Source of the DNA: Wolfiporia cocos
Lineage: Eukaryota > Basidiomycota > Agaricomycetes > Polyporales > Phaeolaceae
DNA: 64,000 nucleotides
NCBI GenBank assembly: GCA_029448655.1
Contig: JACCLO010000011.1
Location: 3,100,001 to 3,164,000, forward strand
Direction: 5' to 3'
Shown: positions 11,099 through 22,957 of the stretch, in pieces
Layout: each line of letters begins with the position of its first letter
Position numbering within the stretch: position 1 is the first letter of the stretch
The notes under the pieces: generated by a model
Database searches by the model: none
The model's input: only the letters and a program-made list of their open reading frames with translations
What the model was told of the DNA's origin: nothing
Made by a program: the position numbers and the translations under genes

Positions 11099-11580
11099 TG
11101 TCACAGATTTTGGGCTAGCGCTGCAGATGGGCGTAAGCGCCCTTAATATATGACGCCTCCCTGGTTCGAACGCATGGACTGATGGTATCCAGTCACGTGA
11201 TGCACAGGTAGATAAGATTGTTGATGATAGATAAGGATACGCGGACCGCCCGACCCGCCGGACCGCTCACGTGCTTGTAGGTGACGTGCTTATGGCGTGC
11301 TATCGCGTAGTCGTGCACGGCCCCCTTTAGGGTGGGCCGCGACTCAGTAGTTACGCTGCGGCCTACATGTATATATAGTACGTCGAACTGGGGCTTACTC
11401 CCCAGTTCTGTCATTGACTCCATCCAAGGGGCGATCCCCCTTTCATGATCACTACTGGTGTGCTGCCTTAGCTCCACCTCGCCTTGACTCTGAGTCGCTC
11501 GGTGTTGTACCTTATCGTCTATTAGATGGCGTATAGGGGTAGAATATAGGATAGAGGTATGCCACGTTCATTTCATGACA
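11099..11580 (+). repeat. LTR relic (same architecture as the LTRs at 8.8 and 33.8 kb); 3' end uncertain
   Basis: It starts TGTCACAG. TATATATAG (11,370-11,378) lies 271 nt inside, against 275 nt in the LTR at 8,795. After 6 nt there is a perfect 9-bp stem (11,385-11,393 with 11,400-11,408) around the loop CTTACT. I could not match the 5' flank GGGGT to any right-hand duplication, so the 3' border given is a guess. Confidence 0.5.
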
Positions 11581-11584
11581 TAAT

Positions 11585-13254
11585 GACAGAACTACTTTAC
11601 TCCACTGCCTATGGGCCCTGGAGGTTTCCCACTCTGTAGGATCAGCGACGCGGCGGTGCAGCCTTGGACACAAGCGTCCTCGGTCCGTCTCGAGACGAGC
11701 ACCCACTAAGTGTTGCCATAGCAACAGGTCCTATGGAGGAGTGGAAGACAGAAGTCCCCCCTCGCTGTTGAGCGATAGAGGAGTCCGTGTACGTCCGTCA
11801 CAACGTACGCTCGGGGGGCTAGGGATCGACATTGAGGTACGCGGGTATGCGAAGGGCCCATGGTCCAACCCCGCATCGACACTAAGGCTTTGTAGTCATA
11901 TGTAAGTAGTAAGTGGGCCACTATGTCATACCTGAAGGATAAGCAGGCTGCACTAAGTAATAATAGGTTATGATGTCATGACTAGGCCAGTATGGGCCCT
12001 GGTGTCATAGAGGATGAGTCTGGTAGGCTAACGATAGCCCTGATGTCATAGATAAGAGTTTGGATCACCTGACATGGTTCCTGTGATGGTATCTAGTGCC
12101 ACTATCTAATCTAGAAGTTTAGTAAGTCACATGACCTTCTGACCTTCAGGTCGTTGGATCAACCCCAGCCATGTGCAATAGACAAGGTAAAAGTAAAAAA
12201 CACTGGGTGTGCACAAAATAATCTGTGACAGCTAGCCTCTCATTTGTCACACATCACCAGCATGACTCAATCTCCACTGCTGATGTGGGGGCTGCTCTCT
12301 TTGTCTCCAACCATGTGTTCATTCCAAAGCTTCCAAGTGATATATGTGGACTTGGTCATTAGTACATTGACACACTTCTAGTGGAACTTAGATGTAACCC
12401 AGCCTCACCTTCACCCAACCTGCTGCCCCACTAGCTCACCCCTAACAACATTCTCAGTAAAGAAAAGGTCTGCTCCTCAATCTCTGCCACTTTCCTCCCA
12501 TCTTCATATTCAGATTCCCTGTCATGTCAAGGTCAATGCTTAGACAGAAAAACCACGACTGTTGGCACCTCAATCACTCATCCCAAAAGTGCTCCAATCA
12601 GTCCAATACTGCCAATGCAGAGGCTGATACTACACCAATACCCACCGAATGCACTGCATCTACTGCGCAGCTGAAGGTAATGCCATTGACTAGTTACTCT
12701 CCTAGCTTTTACTCATAGCTTGATGTGCCCTGACCCCTCTCCCAGTTTTCTCCTCCTAGTTGATGCCACCACCTTTGTAACTAGTCTTACTGCTGCAGGA
12801 TATGAATGTATTCAAAAAAACTCAAAAACTCAGTCATTATAGTATGTGGTACAGGTGTGCGATCCCCACCTTGTGCTGCCCGTCTGCCATCCTGAATGGG
12901 GCTGCAATACAGCTCAAGACAGCACCTAATGGCGGCCAAGGCCATGGTTTGTTCTGCATCATCCACATGCACTTGGCCAGGTCCCATATTAGCTCCTGAA
13001 CCGGTGCAGCGCATTTGGACAGGATGTGGTTCATAAAGACATACTACTTGTCCTTCTCATTATGGCACCAACATCACCCTTGGACCTGATGGTCTCATGG
13101 AATAATCAAGTGATAAGGGTTGAGGCTTGTAGTGCTCACTTGCACCGCTGGCTTGAGGAGAGTAAGTTCACTTGCCACGCCTGAGCCTCAGGTGAGTGAT
13201 TGCAAGTGATTGCAAGTGATCGATTGATCGCTAAGTGATTGGAGCAACAGTTGT
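11585..13254. other. repeat-derived sequence, no gene seen
   Basis: CpG-poor in its right half. No intact ORF, RNA gene or named element could be supported. Confidence 0.35.
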
Positions 13255-13475
13255 AATTAGTGTTGCCATGAGGTGAGGTACCTCAAGGTGAAGGTATACC
13301 TCACCTCAACAGTATCTCAGCTTATCACCTTGAGTTCACCTCAAGGTAACCCTAGTCTAAGGTGATGCCATTGCCAGGATTGAAGAAATGGTCACAAGAC
13401 ATCACATGTTTGACACTGACTGCAAATGTATAGGCCATCTCTATGCATGGCTTTTGGAATTTGATCTCGCTGAAT
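13255..13475 (-). repeat. eroded copy of a dispersed repeat also present at 17.9 and 19.84-19.97 kb
   Basis: The reverse complement matches 17,890-17,983 joined to 19,841-19,970. The right-hand copy is split by the 1.85-kb element at 17,984-19,837. Where the right copy has CpG (gccgtgcg, tacgca, cacgtg, ctcgtgaccg) this copy has TpG or CpA. Confidence 0.65.
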
Positions 13476-13911
13476 TGCTTTTTCAGCCCATAATCACATT
13501 GGATGTTCTTCCTGTACAAGCCTTGGTGGGGAATTCTGTGAGCAAGTATTCTCTTCAAGCAAGAAGACTGACATGCCATGTCGCTGCAATACAACAATAT
13601 TGGAAATGTTACAAATCCTCAAATATAGCCTGAAGGAGTACTGGCTCACATTCACTGAAGATTGGATGCCTGATCAGACTGGTATGTTACGTGTTGACCT
13701 GTCTACAGATGAGGCCAACAGATTGCTGGCTGAAGGATGAGTACAAGAGCTCATTGATTTACTACAGGATGCAGAGGCAGCATGTACACCACATCATGAT
13801 GCTACACACCAGGAATGACTCATAACATCATTCTCAGTGTAGTAGCAATTATTCTACAGTGTTACTTCTATCTGCACTGCTCTCAAGATCACTTGTGGTG
13901 TGGCACCTTCT
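13441..13911 (+). repeat. left arm of a large fold-back repeat
   Basis: This arm matches the reverse complement of 14,655-15,655 once the solo LTR there is removed, with about 10 percent mismatches. It carries a degraded frame that includes LKEYWLTFTEDWMPDQTG followed by stops. The protein family is not recognised. Confidence 0.7.
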
Positions 13912-14542
13912 GTTATGGGCCATATATCCGTCCATTATATTTGAGTTGCAAATATAAATCATTCTTCTGTGCTAAGTCCACGGACAAGCACAAGGCAAAT
14001 AATACCTTATTATTAAGCCTTCAGTTTCTTGGTCAAAGATCCTAAGTCCAAAAAGCCAATGTGCACTTTGAGGACTTAGTTGTTTCAGAGCTCAGTGAAT
14101 ACTGAGTGTAGTTTCCTACATTTGAGAATGAGTATAAGACTTCTTGTTTATACAACAAGGTCAAGCTGGAGAGCCTCAACACTAAGTACACGAGTTTATA
14201 TACTACGTCTAGTTTAAGAGGTCTTGTCTGTGCCAGATGTCACCGATACTATCTATGCTATAGTCTGAAACACTTGATAAGTATGTAGCAATACATCTGA
14301 AATGATAGATAGGAATGACAATGGCAGTTGAACGCCATCTGTCAATCAGTAATGATAAATATGAAATGAGGGCAGAGTTGGATCTGCCAGTTCTGAAATG
14401 TGCCCTATACACTAGTACAACCAGGGGTGTGCCCAGTAGAGTCACAAGTAGCCAGGGGAGTTGGTTGCACAACAAGTCCCTGTGTTGTATTCAACCAATG
14501 GTGAGTTCTGCCAGTGTTTCGAAAAATAAAATGACCGTAACA

Positions 14543-14654
14543 CCTAGATACAAGAAGCCAAGTAAGCCAATTGGCCAGCTTATAGTATTGATTGATGGCC
14601 ATCAACCAATACTATAAGCTGGCCAATTGGCTTACTCGGCTTCTTGTATCTAGG
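14543..14654. repeat. near-perfect 112-bp palindrome
   Basis: Two 56-bp arms meet at 14,598/14,599 (GG|CC) with only a few mismatches and no spacer. It abuts the inner end of the right fold-back arm and could extrude as a cruciform. Confidence 0.85.
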
Positions 14655-15655
14655 CACCATGCCACAAGTGATCCTGAGAGCAGTGCAGATAGAAGTAACA
14701 CTGTAGAATAATTGCTACTACACTGAGAATGATATTATGAGTCATCTCTGGTGTGTAGCATCATGATGTGGTGTACATGCCACCTCTGCATCCTGTAGTA
14801 AACCAATGAGCTCTTGTACTCATCCTTCAGCCAGCAATCTGTTGGCCTCATCTATAAATGGGTCAACACATAACATACCAGTCTGATCAGGCATCAATGT
14901 GAGCTGGTACTCCTTCAGGCTATATTTGAGGATTTGTAAGATTTCCAGTATTGTTGTATTGAGATTGCAGCAATGCGGCATGTCAGTCTCCTTGCTTGAA
15001 GAGAATACTTGCTCACAGGATTCCCCACTGAGGCTTGTGTTACAGTTCTACCAGGTACACTCGAATATTCCGTTTGACGCCTCACCGTGTATGAGGACTT
15101 AGCGTTCAACCGCTGTACCCAGCACTCTATTTCTAGGGGGCCTCCGCTCAATTTTAGGCCCTGTTACATGTATAACAACCCTATGCCCACTCTCTGTGTC
15201 CGCATCTCGTTCTAGCTGATATTCTGTGTCCAACCGCAGTAGTTCCGTGTTTCATCCCTTGTTGCGCTCAACCGCAACACTTCTCCCTTATTACTTATAT
15301 CGTTAGCCCAACGAACTTAATAGTAGTAGTACCAAAGACACTATGACCCCGATTAACGGACCGCAGTATATAACCTGATGTAAATATCGGTCGGGTTCCT
15401 CAGCTCGACCTTGTTGAATTCAAGGATCTTATACTCGTTCTCAAAGGCTTAAGCAATTAAGCCTGCAGCTTGTATATCGACGCTCTGACTCAGAGGAGTC
15501 CGACGAGTAGTGCGCTACTCGATACGCTGAGTAACTCGACTTAGTTATTTTGCGTTGAACGGATATTTGATCCGTAACAGCTTGTACAGGAAGAACGTCC
15601 AATGCAATTATGGGCTGAAAAAGCAATTAATCAGGAAAAATTCTCATGGATGCAT
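14655..15655 (-). repeat. right arm of the fold-back repeat, interrupted by a solo LTR
   Basis: Reverse-complement copy of 13,441-13,911. It is split at 15,033 by the LTR insertion, and the sequence resumes at 15,580 with a duplicated GCTTG. Confidence 0.7.
15038..15579 (+). repeat. solo LTR (542 bp) with 5-bp target duplication GCTTG
   Basis: It begins TGTTACAG and ends CCGTAACA. GCTTG flanks both sides (15,033-15,037 and 15,580-15,584). Removing the LTR and one GCTTG restores continuity with the partner arm at 13.4-13.9 kb, which proves the insertion. TATATAA lies at 15,367-15,373 and a short GGTCG/CGACC stem follows. A relative of its 3' end lies at 846-1,047. Confidence 0.85.
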
Positions 15656-15659
15656 AGCT

Positions 15660-17885
15660 GTATGTAGCCCCTGTAGTTGGAATATATTCATATCCTCCCC
15701 CCCTATTCTGTATGAATATATAACTCTGGCAGATACTACATAGCATGCTGTAGCATGCTGTATCCCATGCAAATTATCCATAGTGTCTGTAACTCAGTGC
15801 TAGTAGCACACTGTAGCGGCCCATAGCACTGTCATTGTAGGCTACTTGACTAGACTGATTGATCAATATATCAAGACACTGTGCATATATTTTGAGGTAA
15901 CTGAGCATACAAAACAAGAAAATCAATGTAGTGATATTTAGTGTCCTTGGTTGCTCAAGCCACCACTCACTCCATAATCACTATCAGGACCTGCCACTGT
16001 CTATTCTCTGATGGCCCATTCACAATTGCCAATGCATGACTGATGAACCTGTTGCAAACCAATGACTCCTGTTAAAAATGCAAACTTGCAGTATCAGACA
16101 GATGTGCACATACCAAGCAGTAGAGCACAACTTCTATTGAAGCACTCAAAAGGCCAACATGCTGAGTAGATTTATTTAATTAGTCAGGAGAATCGTAATG
16201 CACCTCATGCACAGCCTTGTTAGATCAACCCAATGGTAACTGTGTTGAAGTAGCACGCGTGGCACCACTGGTTTTGGAGCACGATTGGCAGTGCCTGGCA
16301 CAATCAGTGGTGGCAGTGGTCCATGCATAAGGAGCAGTTTAGTATTTAGGTGGAAAAAGTACATGCACACACTCCAGCCATTTGTACTCAATGTACCGAG
16401 ATCTGGTCACTTCAAATTGACGAGTGCAACATCATGGAACGTGCACTGGAAAAGTCAACAGACTGTCCTCCAAGCCCCTAGAAATTGCTATGGGAACACT
16501 GCTATCTTGAGATTCAAATTGACGAAGCACTGAGTGCCTTGTAGTTACTGATATTTATAGGAGTTATCATGAAAAAATAAGTGGGGACAAAGGGGCTATA
16601 CACAAGCTCTCACCATTGTATCTTCATGGCAATCAATGCCACTATAGTCAGAATAAAGGATGTGCACCTCATTTTCCTCCACCACCTGGTGCTACCTGAG
16701 GTGGGCTTCTTCAGCATCCCCTTTGAGCTGCGACATTATCATTATCGTCAGCAACTGCAGATAAGTAGTATTTAGGGCAACAGATACTGAGACTCACTGA
16801 CCTCATGCAGCCTACCTCTCTTCATGTTGATGTATACAACTACTTGATGAGAATAGAATTGAAGTGATGCTTCTTGAAGACACTGAGTCAGGAATTCATA
16901 TCAGCTCCAGAAGAAAAAATCAATGAGAGACATTTTGTGCGCACTTGCACCGATGATTCAGACGTATATATGTGCAAGAGAGAACCTCAATGAGTGTGAT
17001 GTGGTGGCTTGCTAGTTCAGGCACCTTGCCATGCACTTGTTCAGCTGCCATCCCTGTAATGGTGATTAACTTCCCCAGCATACATTTGAGCATGGGATCT
17101 GCAACTTGTAGCATGAACAATGAATACAGATCATATACAATATATATTTTGCTCCTGCAAGAGTACTCAAAACATTCCAGGGCCTGTGAACCTGATGTGG
17201 AAACTCTACAGATTTGATATATGACTTTGTGTGTATGATGATGTGACAAGACCACCCTGGGCCCTCAGAGCTAACTGGGGTGAGGCGGGCAGAAGAATGC
17301 CAAGTTCAGAATGAGGTCTGAACCTGTGCTCTACCCCCTATATATATTAGCATAGTGTTTATACATATATATCCTAGCCACCAGTAATGGTGCTGTGTAG
17401 TGAGCGTAGGTGATCATAGAGAGGGTGCTTTAGAAGCACTTAGCATGAGTTTAAGCATGAGTCACATTTTGCCTGTGACATGACGTGTGTATGATAAAGC
17501 TCACATCTAAGCTATGAAAATCAACCCTGATGCATTTGAATTAAACATATGCCATCTTCAAGGTCATCAGCTACCATAGGTGTAGGATATTCACAGGAAG
17601 ATCACTGTCCACCTAAGCATTCATGGATGGATGATGAGGGAGATGCATACATTACATTGAGCCATTTCCATTGAGCATGACAATGAGAAAACAGAGAAAC
17701 ATCTATGCCATTTGAACTGACTACATTATGGACCCAAACCGGCTATGAATCTCTAGTGCTACATATCTTGACTGTATCTATGTAAGCTACAGCAAGTTAC
17801 AGATCGGCCTGCATTCATATGTAGTCATTGTAGAGCTACATCCTACTACAGATAATAGCAGGCAGCTATGGCTGTCAGGATTTTT
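15660..17885. other. CpG-poor repeat relics, no gene seen
   Basis: No ORF above about 110 codons and none with a recognisable domain. TG/CA-rich composition suggests old methylated repeats. Confidence 0.4.
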
Positions 17886-17889
17886 CCTG

Positions 17890-17983
17890 ATGTTCAGCGA
17901 GATCAGATCCCAAAAGCCGTGCGTAGAGATGGCCTACGCATTTGCAGTCAGTGTCAAACACGTGATGTCTCGTGACCGTTTCT
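17890..17983 (+). repeat. better-preserved copy of the dispersed repeat (left piece; continues at 19,841-19,970)
   Basis: It matches the reverse complement of 13,384-13,475 but retains its CpG sites. It is cut at 17,981-17,983 (TCT) by the element that follows and resumes after the second TCT at 19,838. Confidence 0.65.
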
Positions 17984-19837
17984 CACAGCGTGTTGGGCCT
18001 AAATTTCAGCTAGCGCAACTTACAGTCGTTTGCATAATTATTGTCACTCCTCTGATGCAACGATTTTGAGCAGTATTTGTTCCGGACAAACTTCCCACGC
18101 CCGATACACCCAATAGGGGCGCGCGGGCGATAGGGTACTGCGGCCATGCCTCGTGCTTTGTCTAACGATCTCCGTTCCGTAGGCGAACAGTATTCAGGAT
18201 TCTCGCTATACATCGAGATTGCGGCCAGCTATCTAGACCCTCGTTCCGCACGAGAGGACGACCTCGCATCCTCTCTAGGGACAATCATGACTTCATCAAA
18301 GGCCTGTTGGACTCGCACTGTGGCTTATACCTCGATGAGGTGCAGGATTACCTCTGGGAAGAGAGAGGAACGTACGTCTCGACTGCATCGATCTCGCGCA
18401 GCCTTGCGCGTCTCGAGATAAGTCGGAAGGTGCTTCACAAGATCGCTGCGCAACGGAATGAAGACCTTCGTGCGCCCAATGTCATGAGCAGCTGGATAGT
18501 AGCTTTCAATTCCACTAGGAATGCTGGTTGATAAGCACTGAAGGGTGTTTAGCACAGGACGATGTATAACAGTTTGAGTATTCTCTCGCTGGGTTAGAGG
18601 GTTATTCTCGTCATTGGTTTTAGGAGGTGCAGACACATTAGTGGGACTTCTTGATCATCCTGACTGGGGGTAGCCATACTGTTTCGGTCGAGCTTGACAG
18701 TGTATTGTTCAAGCAGCTTGCTAGCTCAATCCGCAGCTGCTAAATGTGACACCAGCCATGATCCTATCACACAGAATAACATATTGCCTAGTCTGCCGGC
18801 AGTGCGACGCGACGCGACGCAGCACAAGCACGCGCAGGTGGCGTGAGAAGTTTGTCCCGAACATATACTGCATCAAAGGAGTGCCATTAATTATGCAAAG
18901 GCGAAACTCTGTGGAGCTACTAGCCAGATTTCGCCCAGGTTCCATCGCCGCTGCGACCTTCGGTCCTGCGCCTACGTTTTGCCCAGGTACAACATGAGCT
19001 TACATTCTTTTTCTGGGTGAGACGTAGGGCCAGGTCTGCACCTGTGTCTCAATGGGCTGCAACACAGGGGGACCATGACGTCTGACTGACATCTTCGATG
19101 TTGTCTGTGACGTATGGACATTACAGCGCAAAGCATCTGTCGGACTTTGAATCGCTTCTTGCTCTTGAATACCATCTTCTGCCTTGCCCTTGCTCCGCCG
19201 CGCATGTACATGATACTATCCTCCTGCTGTTACTGGTTTTATGTTGACCTTCAGTACGCTGATAGTGTCAGCTGAACGCGCCGACAGTAGGGCTGGTTCC
19301 ATGCTATTTCGGTGCAATCATCTACTGATATATGCGTGCATTTACTATCCACAAAGATGCGCATATATGAAGGTGCGAGTGATCATTGTATTCGACAACC
19401 ATATATGCGCCAGCTTACTAATGATCTTCAGGTGTCGTATGTGGGACGGTCGGTGTGTAATAACGAGCATACAGGCGGTGAGAATGTCGCTGCAGCGCTA
19501 ATATGTCGGTAGTGCCGTAGTATTGTGGGGTTTCGTGTATATATCTCAGAAAGAGTAGCATATAAAATCTATTTCCGTTTACCGGATTGGAGTGCAATAT
19601 AGCCAAAAAAAGGGTGTCATCGCAGGGCCAGAGGGTCTGTCCGTTCTGGGTCATCCCCACGTAGTAACCCGCGTTCTCCCCAGGTTGCGCCTACCCCTGG
19701 GTTGCGCCTAGCAAAACGTGGACAGAATCCGGCCCTTCACCCACGTCGAAGCCGTCCCCGATCTAGGGAAGACGGTAGGTGCGACCTGGCCTCTCGCCCG
19801 CGTTCTTCCAGTCGAAACTTAGGCCCAACACGCTGTG
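17984..19837. mobile_element. 1,854-bp terminal-inverted-repeat DNA element, 3-bp target duplication TCT
   Basis: The left end CACAGCGTGTTGGGCCTAA (17,984-18,002) is inverted at the right end (19,819-19,837) with at most one mismatch over about 24 bp. TCT flanks both sides. The empty site can be read from the copy at 13.38 kb, where the repeat is continuous. A 3-bp duplication with CAC-starting ends suggests a CACTA-like or Harbinger-like class. An inner inverted pair (18,001-18,112 and 18,841-18,943) encloses a Tc1-like transposase relic, which would predict a TA duplication, so the element may be composite. Confidence 0.7.
18146..18530 (+). pseudogene. Tc1/mariner (IS630-type) transposase N-terminal relic
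   Basis: The frame starts MPRALSNDLR, typical of fungal Tc1-like transposases. After a frameshift it reads LYLDEVQDYLWEERGTYVS and a second helix-turn-helix SISRSLARL (from about 18,324), which matches the paired HTH DNA-binding region. The DDE catalytic part is missing. It sits within the 17,984-19,837 element. Confidence 0.65.
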
Positions 19838-20014
19838 TCTTCAATCCTGGCAACGGCATCACCTTAGACCAGGGTTACCTTGAGGTGAACTCAACTAGGT
19901 GATAAGCCGAGGTGCCGTTGAGGTGAGACACACCTTCACCTTGAGGTACCTCACCTTACGGCAACACTACCTTACGGCAACACTACCTTCATGGCAACAC
20001 TAGTCGTAATCTTC

Positions 20015-20179
20015 TATAGAAAAGCATCTTGATTAGGCAACTCCCTAATACGGTGGCCACTGCCCATGGAACCCGCCGACCGAAGCTTGAGGCCTCCGAC
20101 CGAAGCCTGGAGTTTGTCGCACCTCGGCTACGTCACGGTAACTCTACATTCCGTGCGAGAGCACGGGTTATCCAGCTAG
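20015..20179 (+). mobile_element. Helitron-like 3' end (CpG-rich copy)
   Basis: A stem-loop CCGTGC GAGA GCACGG (20,151-20,166), then GTTATCCAG and terminal CTAG (20,176-20,179) before T, fit a Helitron 3' terminus. The homologous eroded copy is at 9,444-9,621 in reverse orientation. No RepHel gene and no TC-starting 5' end were found. Confidence 0.65.
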
Positions 20180-20918
20180 TCGAAAGTGAAACCAAGATGA
20201 CTTCAAGCGATATGTAAAACCGCCAATGAATCTGTTAAGCTTCGCTTCTTCACGTTCGCGCACGCGTGCACGCGAATCTGCGTCTTCACTTGAGACCAGA
20301 TCTCCGCAGCGTCTGTCGTTTTGCGCTTACAAGGGACACACAAAATATCATCTCACATTTCAATCGTGAACCGAAGTCGACTCGGAGCCGCACGGCTATC
20401 ATCACGCGTCAAACCTGCCGGAAGCTGTTATTCTATGCGCTCAACTTGAAACTAGTGCCTGCCAAGGCTGATCGCGATCGCAGAGCACCAACACTTGATA
20501 GTGGGCTATTCGGGATGAGTGGTTCACCATATGTGGCAGTGGTTGTCGGATGCCCACCGGTACCTATCCGGCAAGGACACAAGTCGTCGCAATATGCCAA
20601 GGGCTTTGCTGCAATGTTCACAAGTTCTTGTGTATGTCAAACTTCCTGTCCTGATGTTCTTCTTTCTGTAGGTACTCGCTGTGGCTATGTTCCAAAGAAA
20701 TCGGCTATATCCCATTCTTTGCTCCGTGGGGAAATTAGCACGAGCAAAAAGTGGTTCCCATGTGGATCGGACTTTGGAGCTCAAAATTGTCTATCCTCAT
20801 CGAAGATCTGGAAGGTTGCGAGGGGGTGCCCAAGCTTCTGGATCCGTACCTGTGGGATGTACTGTCTTGGACGACAAACACAGGCACACGTAAGAGGTAG
20901 GTTCAGACCCTTCCGTTT
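20180..20918. other. no confident gene; open but unrecognised frames
   Basis: One frame runs open from 20,266 to 20,925 but looks non-coding. In another frame the segment 20,670-20,895 reads YSLWLC, GYIPFFAPWG, a stop, then LLDPYLWDVLSW, which looks like a decayed protein exon. I cannot name the family. Confidence 0.3.
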
Positions 20919-20928
20919 TATATAAAAG
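20919..20928 (+). promoter_or_regulatory. TATA box upstream of the TmpA-like gene
   Basis: TATATAAAAG stands about 140 nt before the chosen ATG at 21,066. It is a plausible core promoter if the 5' leader is about 100 nt. Confidence 0.4.
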
Positions 20929-21065
20929 GCGTGAGGAGAATGTTGAGCAGCCGCAAACTTGTGGGCTCTCTCAGCTCCTGTATCCGCTTCACGACTCAAC
21001 GCCAGAATTGCAGGTGCTTCCCGTTCGTGTTTAAACGCAACAATGTTCTAATCCATGCTGTAGGC

Positions 21066-22957
21066 ATGTCCGCAGGCAAGAGTCCAGCAGCTAGCGCTCT
21101 CGCAGCCTCAGACAGCGGAGCCATGCATAGGATCGACGCCCTCCAGCACGGTGGTACTGCGGGGGACGGAACAGGCCCTTCTGCTGATGTGGAGTCCTTG
21201 GCTCAGTTACCACCTCTCGCGTACCAACCCGGAAAACCGCCCCATCAGGCGAAGCATACAGCATCGGCTACTGCTTCGACCATCCCTGACAAGGCTGCCT
21301 CTTTCGACGAAGAGAAGGGCGAAGTATGGACCGGCTTCGAAGACGATGTTCTGCTCGAGAAGACGCAGGGCAGGCTTATCCGCAATCTCCGCTTCCAGAT
21401 AATGTCGCTCTACCGCAGATTATTTGGGATGGTCTTTGCTGCGAATATGGGCGTCTTCATCTGGTGTTGCGTCAAGGACGTCAATGCCAGCCAGCTCGGC
21501 ACGGTGGTTATCGCAAATCTGTTCGCTGCGATCCTCATGCGACAGGAGTACGTGATCAACGCGTTCTTCACAGTCGCATGCCTCGCACCAAAGTCGTGTG
21601 TGTTTTCCGGTTATCCTTCCATTCACACTCACCAACATGTTGATAGGTGGCCACTATGGATCAGACGCATACTAGCCCGGGTCTATTCCATTGGCGGCAG
21701 TGCGTTTATCAAATTGTAATAACATCACGTACTAAAGAGGTTGCACAGTTCATTCGGGAGCAGGTGTCAGCGGCACCATCTGGCTGATTCTATTCGTGGC
21801 CCAAGGAACCAGGGAAGTTGTTCGAAGGGAACAGGCAAGTATCAAAAAATCGCTTTGAGCTCTCTTTCTCATGGTGCTGGAATCTTCAGCTCACTGTGCC
21901 GACTCTCGCGATCTCTTACGTCATTCTGGCGCTGCTGGTCGCGATGGTGACCCTCGCGCACCCGACCTTCCGGGCGAAGCAGCACGACTACTTCGAAGCA
22001 ATCCATCGGTTCTCGGGTTGGGCTGCTGTCGTACTTGTGTGGGCGCAGGTAAAGTGATCGTCGCTCGGCTGTTGCTGCTATCTGACGTGCCTCTTCTGCT
22101 CAGGTCGTGCTCCTCATCAACGACTACCGACAGCCTGGCGAGTCACTCGGTCACGCCGTGGTTCACTCTGCATCGTTCTGGCTCGTAGCGGTACTCACTG
22201 GCTCCATTATCCTTCCATGGCTGCGATTGCGCAAAGTTCCTGTGCGTGCTGAAGTGCTCTCTGAGCACTGCGTGCGCTTGTATTTCGACTATGGTGAGCG
22301 CCACTCGCAGGAATCACAGTGAAGACTCCGACATTGACATCTCTCAACAGTCGACACGCACCCCGGACATTTCACGCGGATGTCTATGGACCCTCTTTTC
22401 GAGTGGCATTCGTTCGCTACGATCGCTGAACCTGGAAAGAAGGGCTACTCCGCTGTCGTCTCTCGGGCAGGCGACTGGACAAAACGGTGCATCGAGAATC
22501 CACCAGACAAGATTTGGATCCGTGGAATCCCGTGCTATGGTGTCGTGCGGGTGACACCCATGTTCCGTCGCGTAATCATGGTGGCGACAGGGAGCGGTAT
22601 CGCGCCAATCGCCCCAGTCGTGTTCGCTCAGCGCACCGAGATCCAGCTTCTCTGGACGGCGCCTGCAGTCCGAAAGACCTTTGGCGACAAGCTGGTCGAT
22701 TCTCTCCTCGAGGTGGCGCCTAACTCCGTCATCTATGGTACGAGGATTCACGAGTCTGTTTTTGTGGGTACTGATAATGTCTGGTAGATACGCGGCAGCA
22801 TGGTAGACCCGATCTGGTCAAGCTCACTTATCGCATGGTCCAAGAGTTCAACGCTGAGGCGGTCGTGATTATTTCCAACCAGCCTCTGACGCAGAAGGTT
22901 GTCTATGGAATGATGAGCCGTGGCATTCCTGCCTTCGGCGCCATCTGGGATTCGTAA
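21066..22957 (+). CDS. TmpA-like integral membrane oxidoreductase (ferric-reductase-type fold)
   Basis: Seven exons (21066-21595, 21647-21699, 21749-21834, 21890-22048, 22104-22293, 22351-22737, 22788-22957) give 524 aa. After a low-complexity N-terminus of about 120 residues come hydrophobic segments (VFAANMGVFIWCCV, LGTVVIANLFAAIL, TIWLILFVAQGTRE, LAISYVILALLVAMV, ASFWLVAVLTGSIIL). There are histidines at IHSGAG and IHRFSGW. A soluble C-terminal domain has the nucleotide-binding motif VATGSGIAPI and ends GIPAFGAIWDS. Aspergillus TmpA is a related membrane oxidoreductase acting in developmental signalling. In many agaricomycetes this module is fused to an adenylation domain, which is absent here. 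Intron 3 begins with GC (CAG|GCAAGT). The ATG at 21,066 is chosen by sequence character; an in-frame ATG at 20,940 is possible. Confidence 0.75.

Noticed and set aside
11193..11477. Minus-strand ORF of 94 codons
   Set aside because: It lies across the TATA box and stem-loop of an LTR relic and has no protein similarity that I can name.
13255..13380. Possible tRNA or other small RNA fold in the CTCAAGGTGA-rich palindromic stretch
   Set aside because: No A/B box or cloverleaf could be made. It is part of a dispersed repeat.
20266..20925. 219-codon plus-strand ORF upstream of the TmpA-like gene
   Set aside because: Composition looks non-coding, and another frame in the same stretch shows better protein-like text with a stop.
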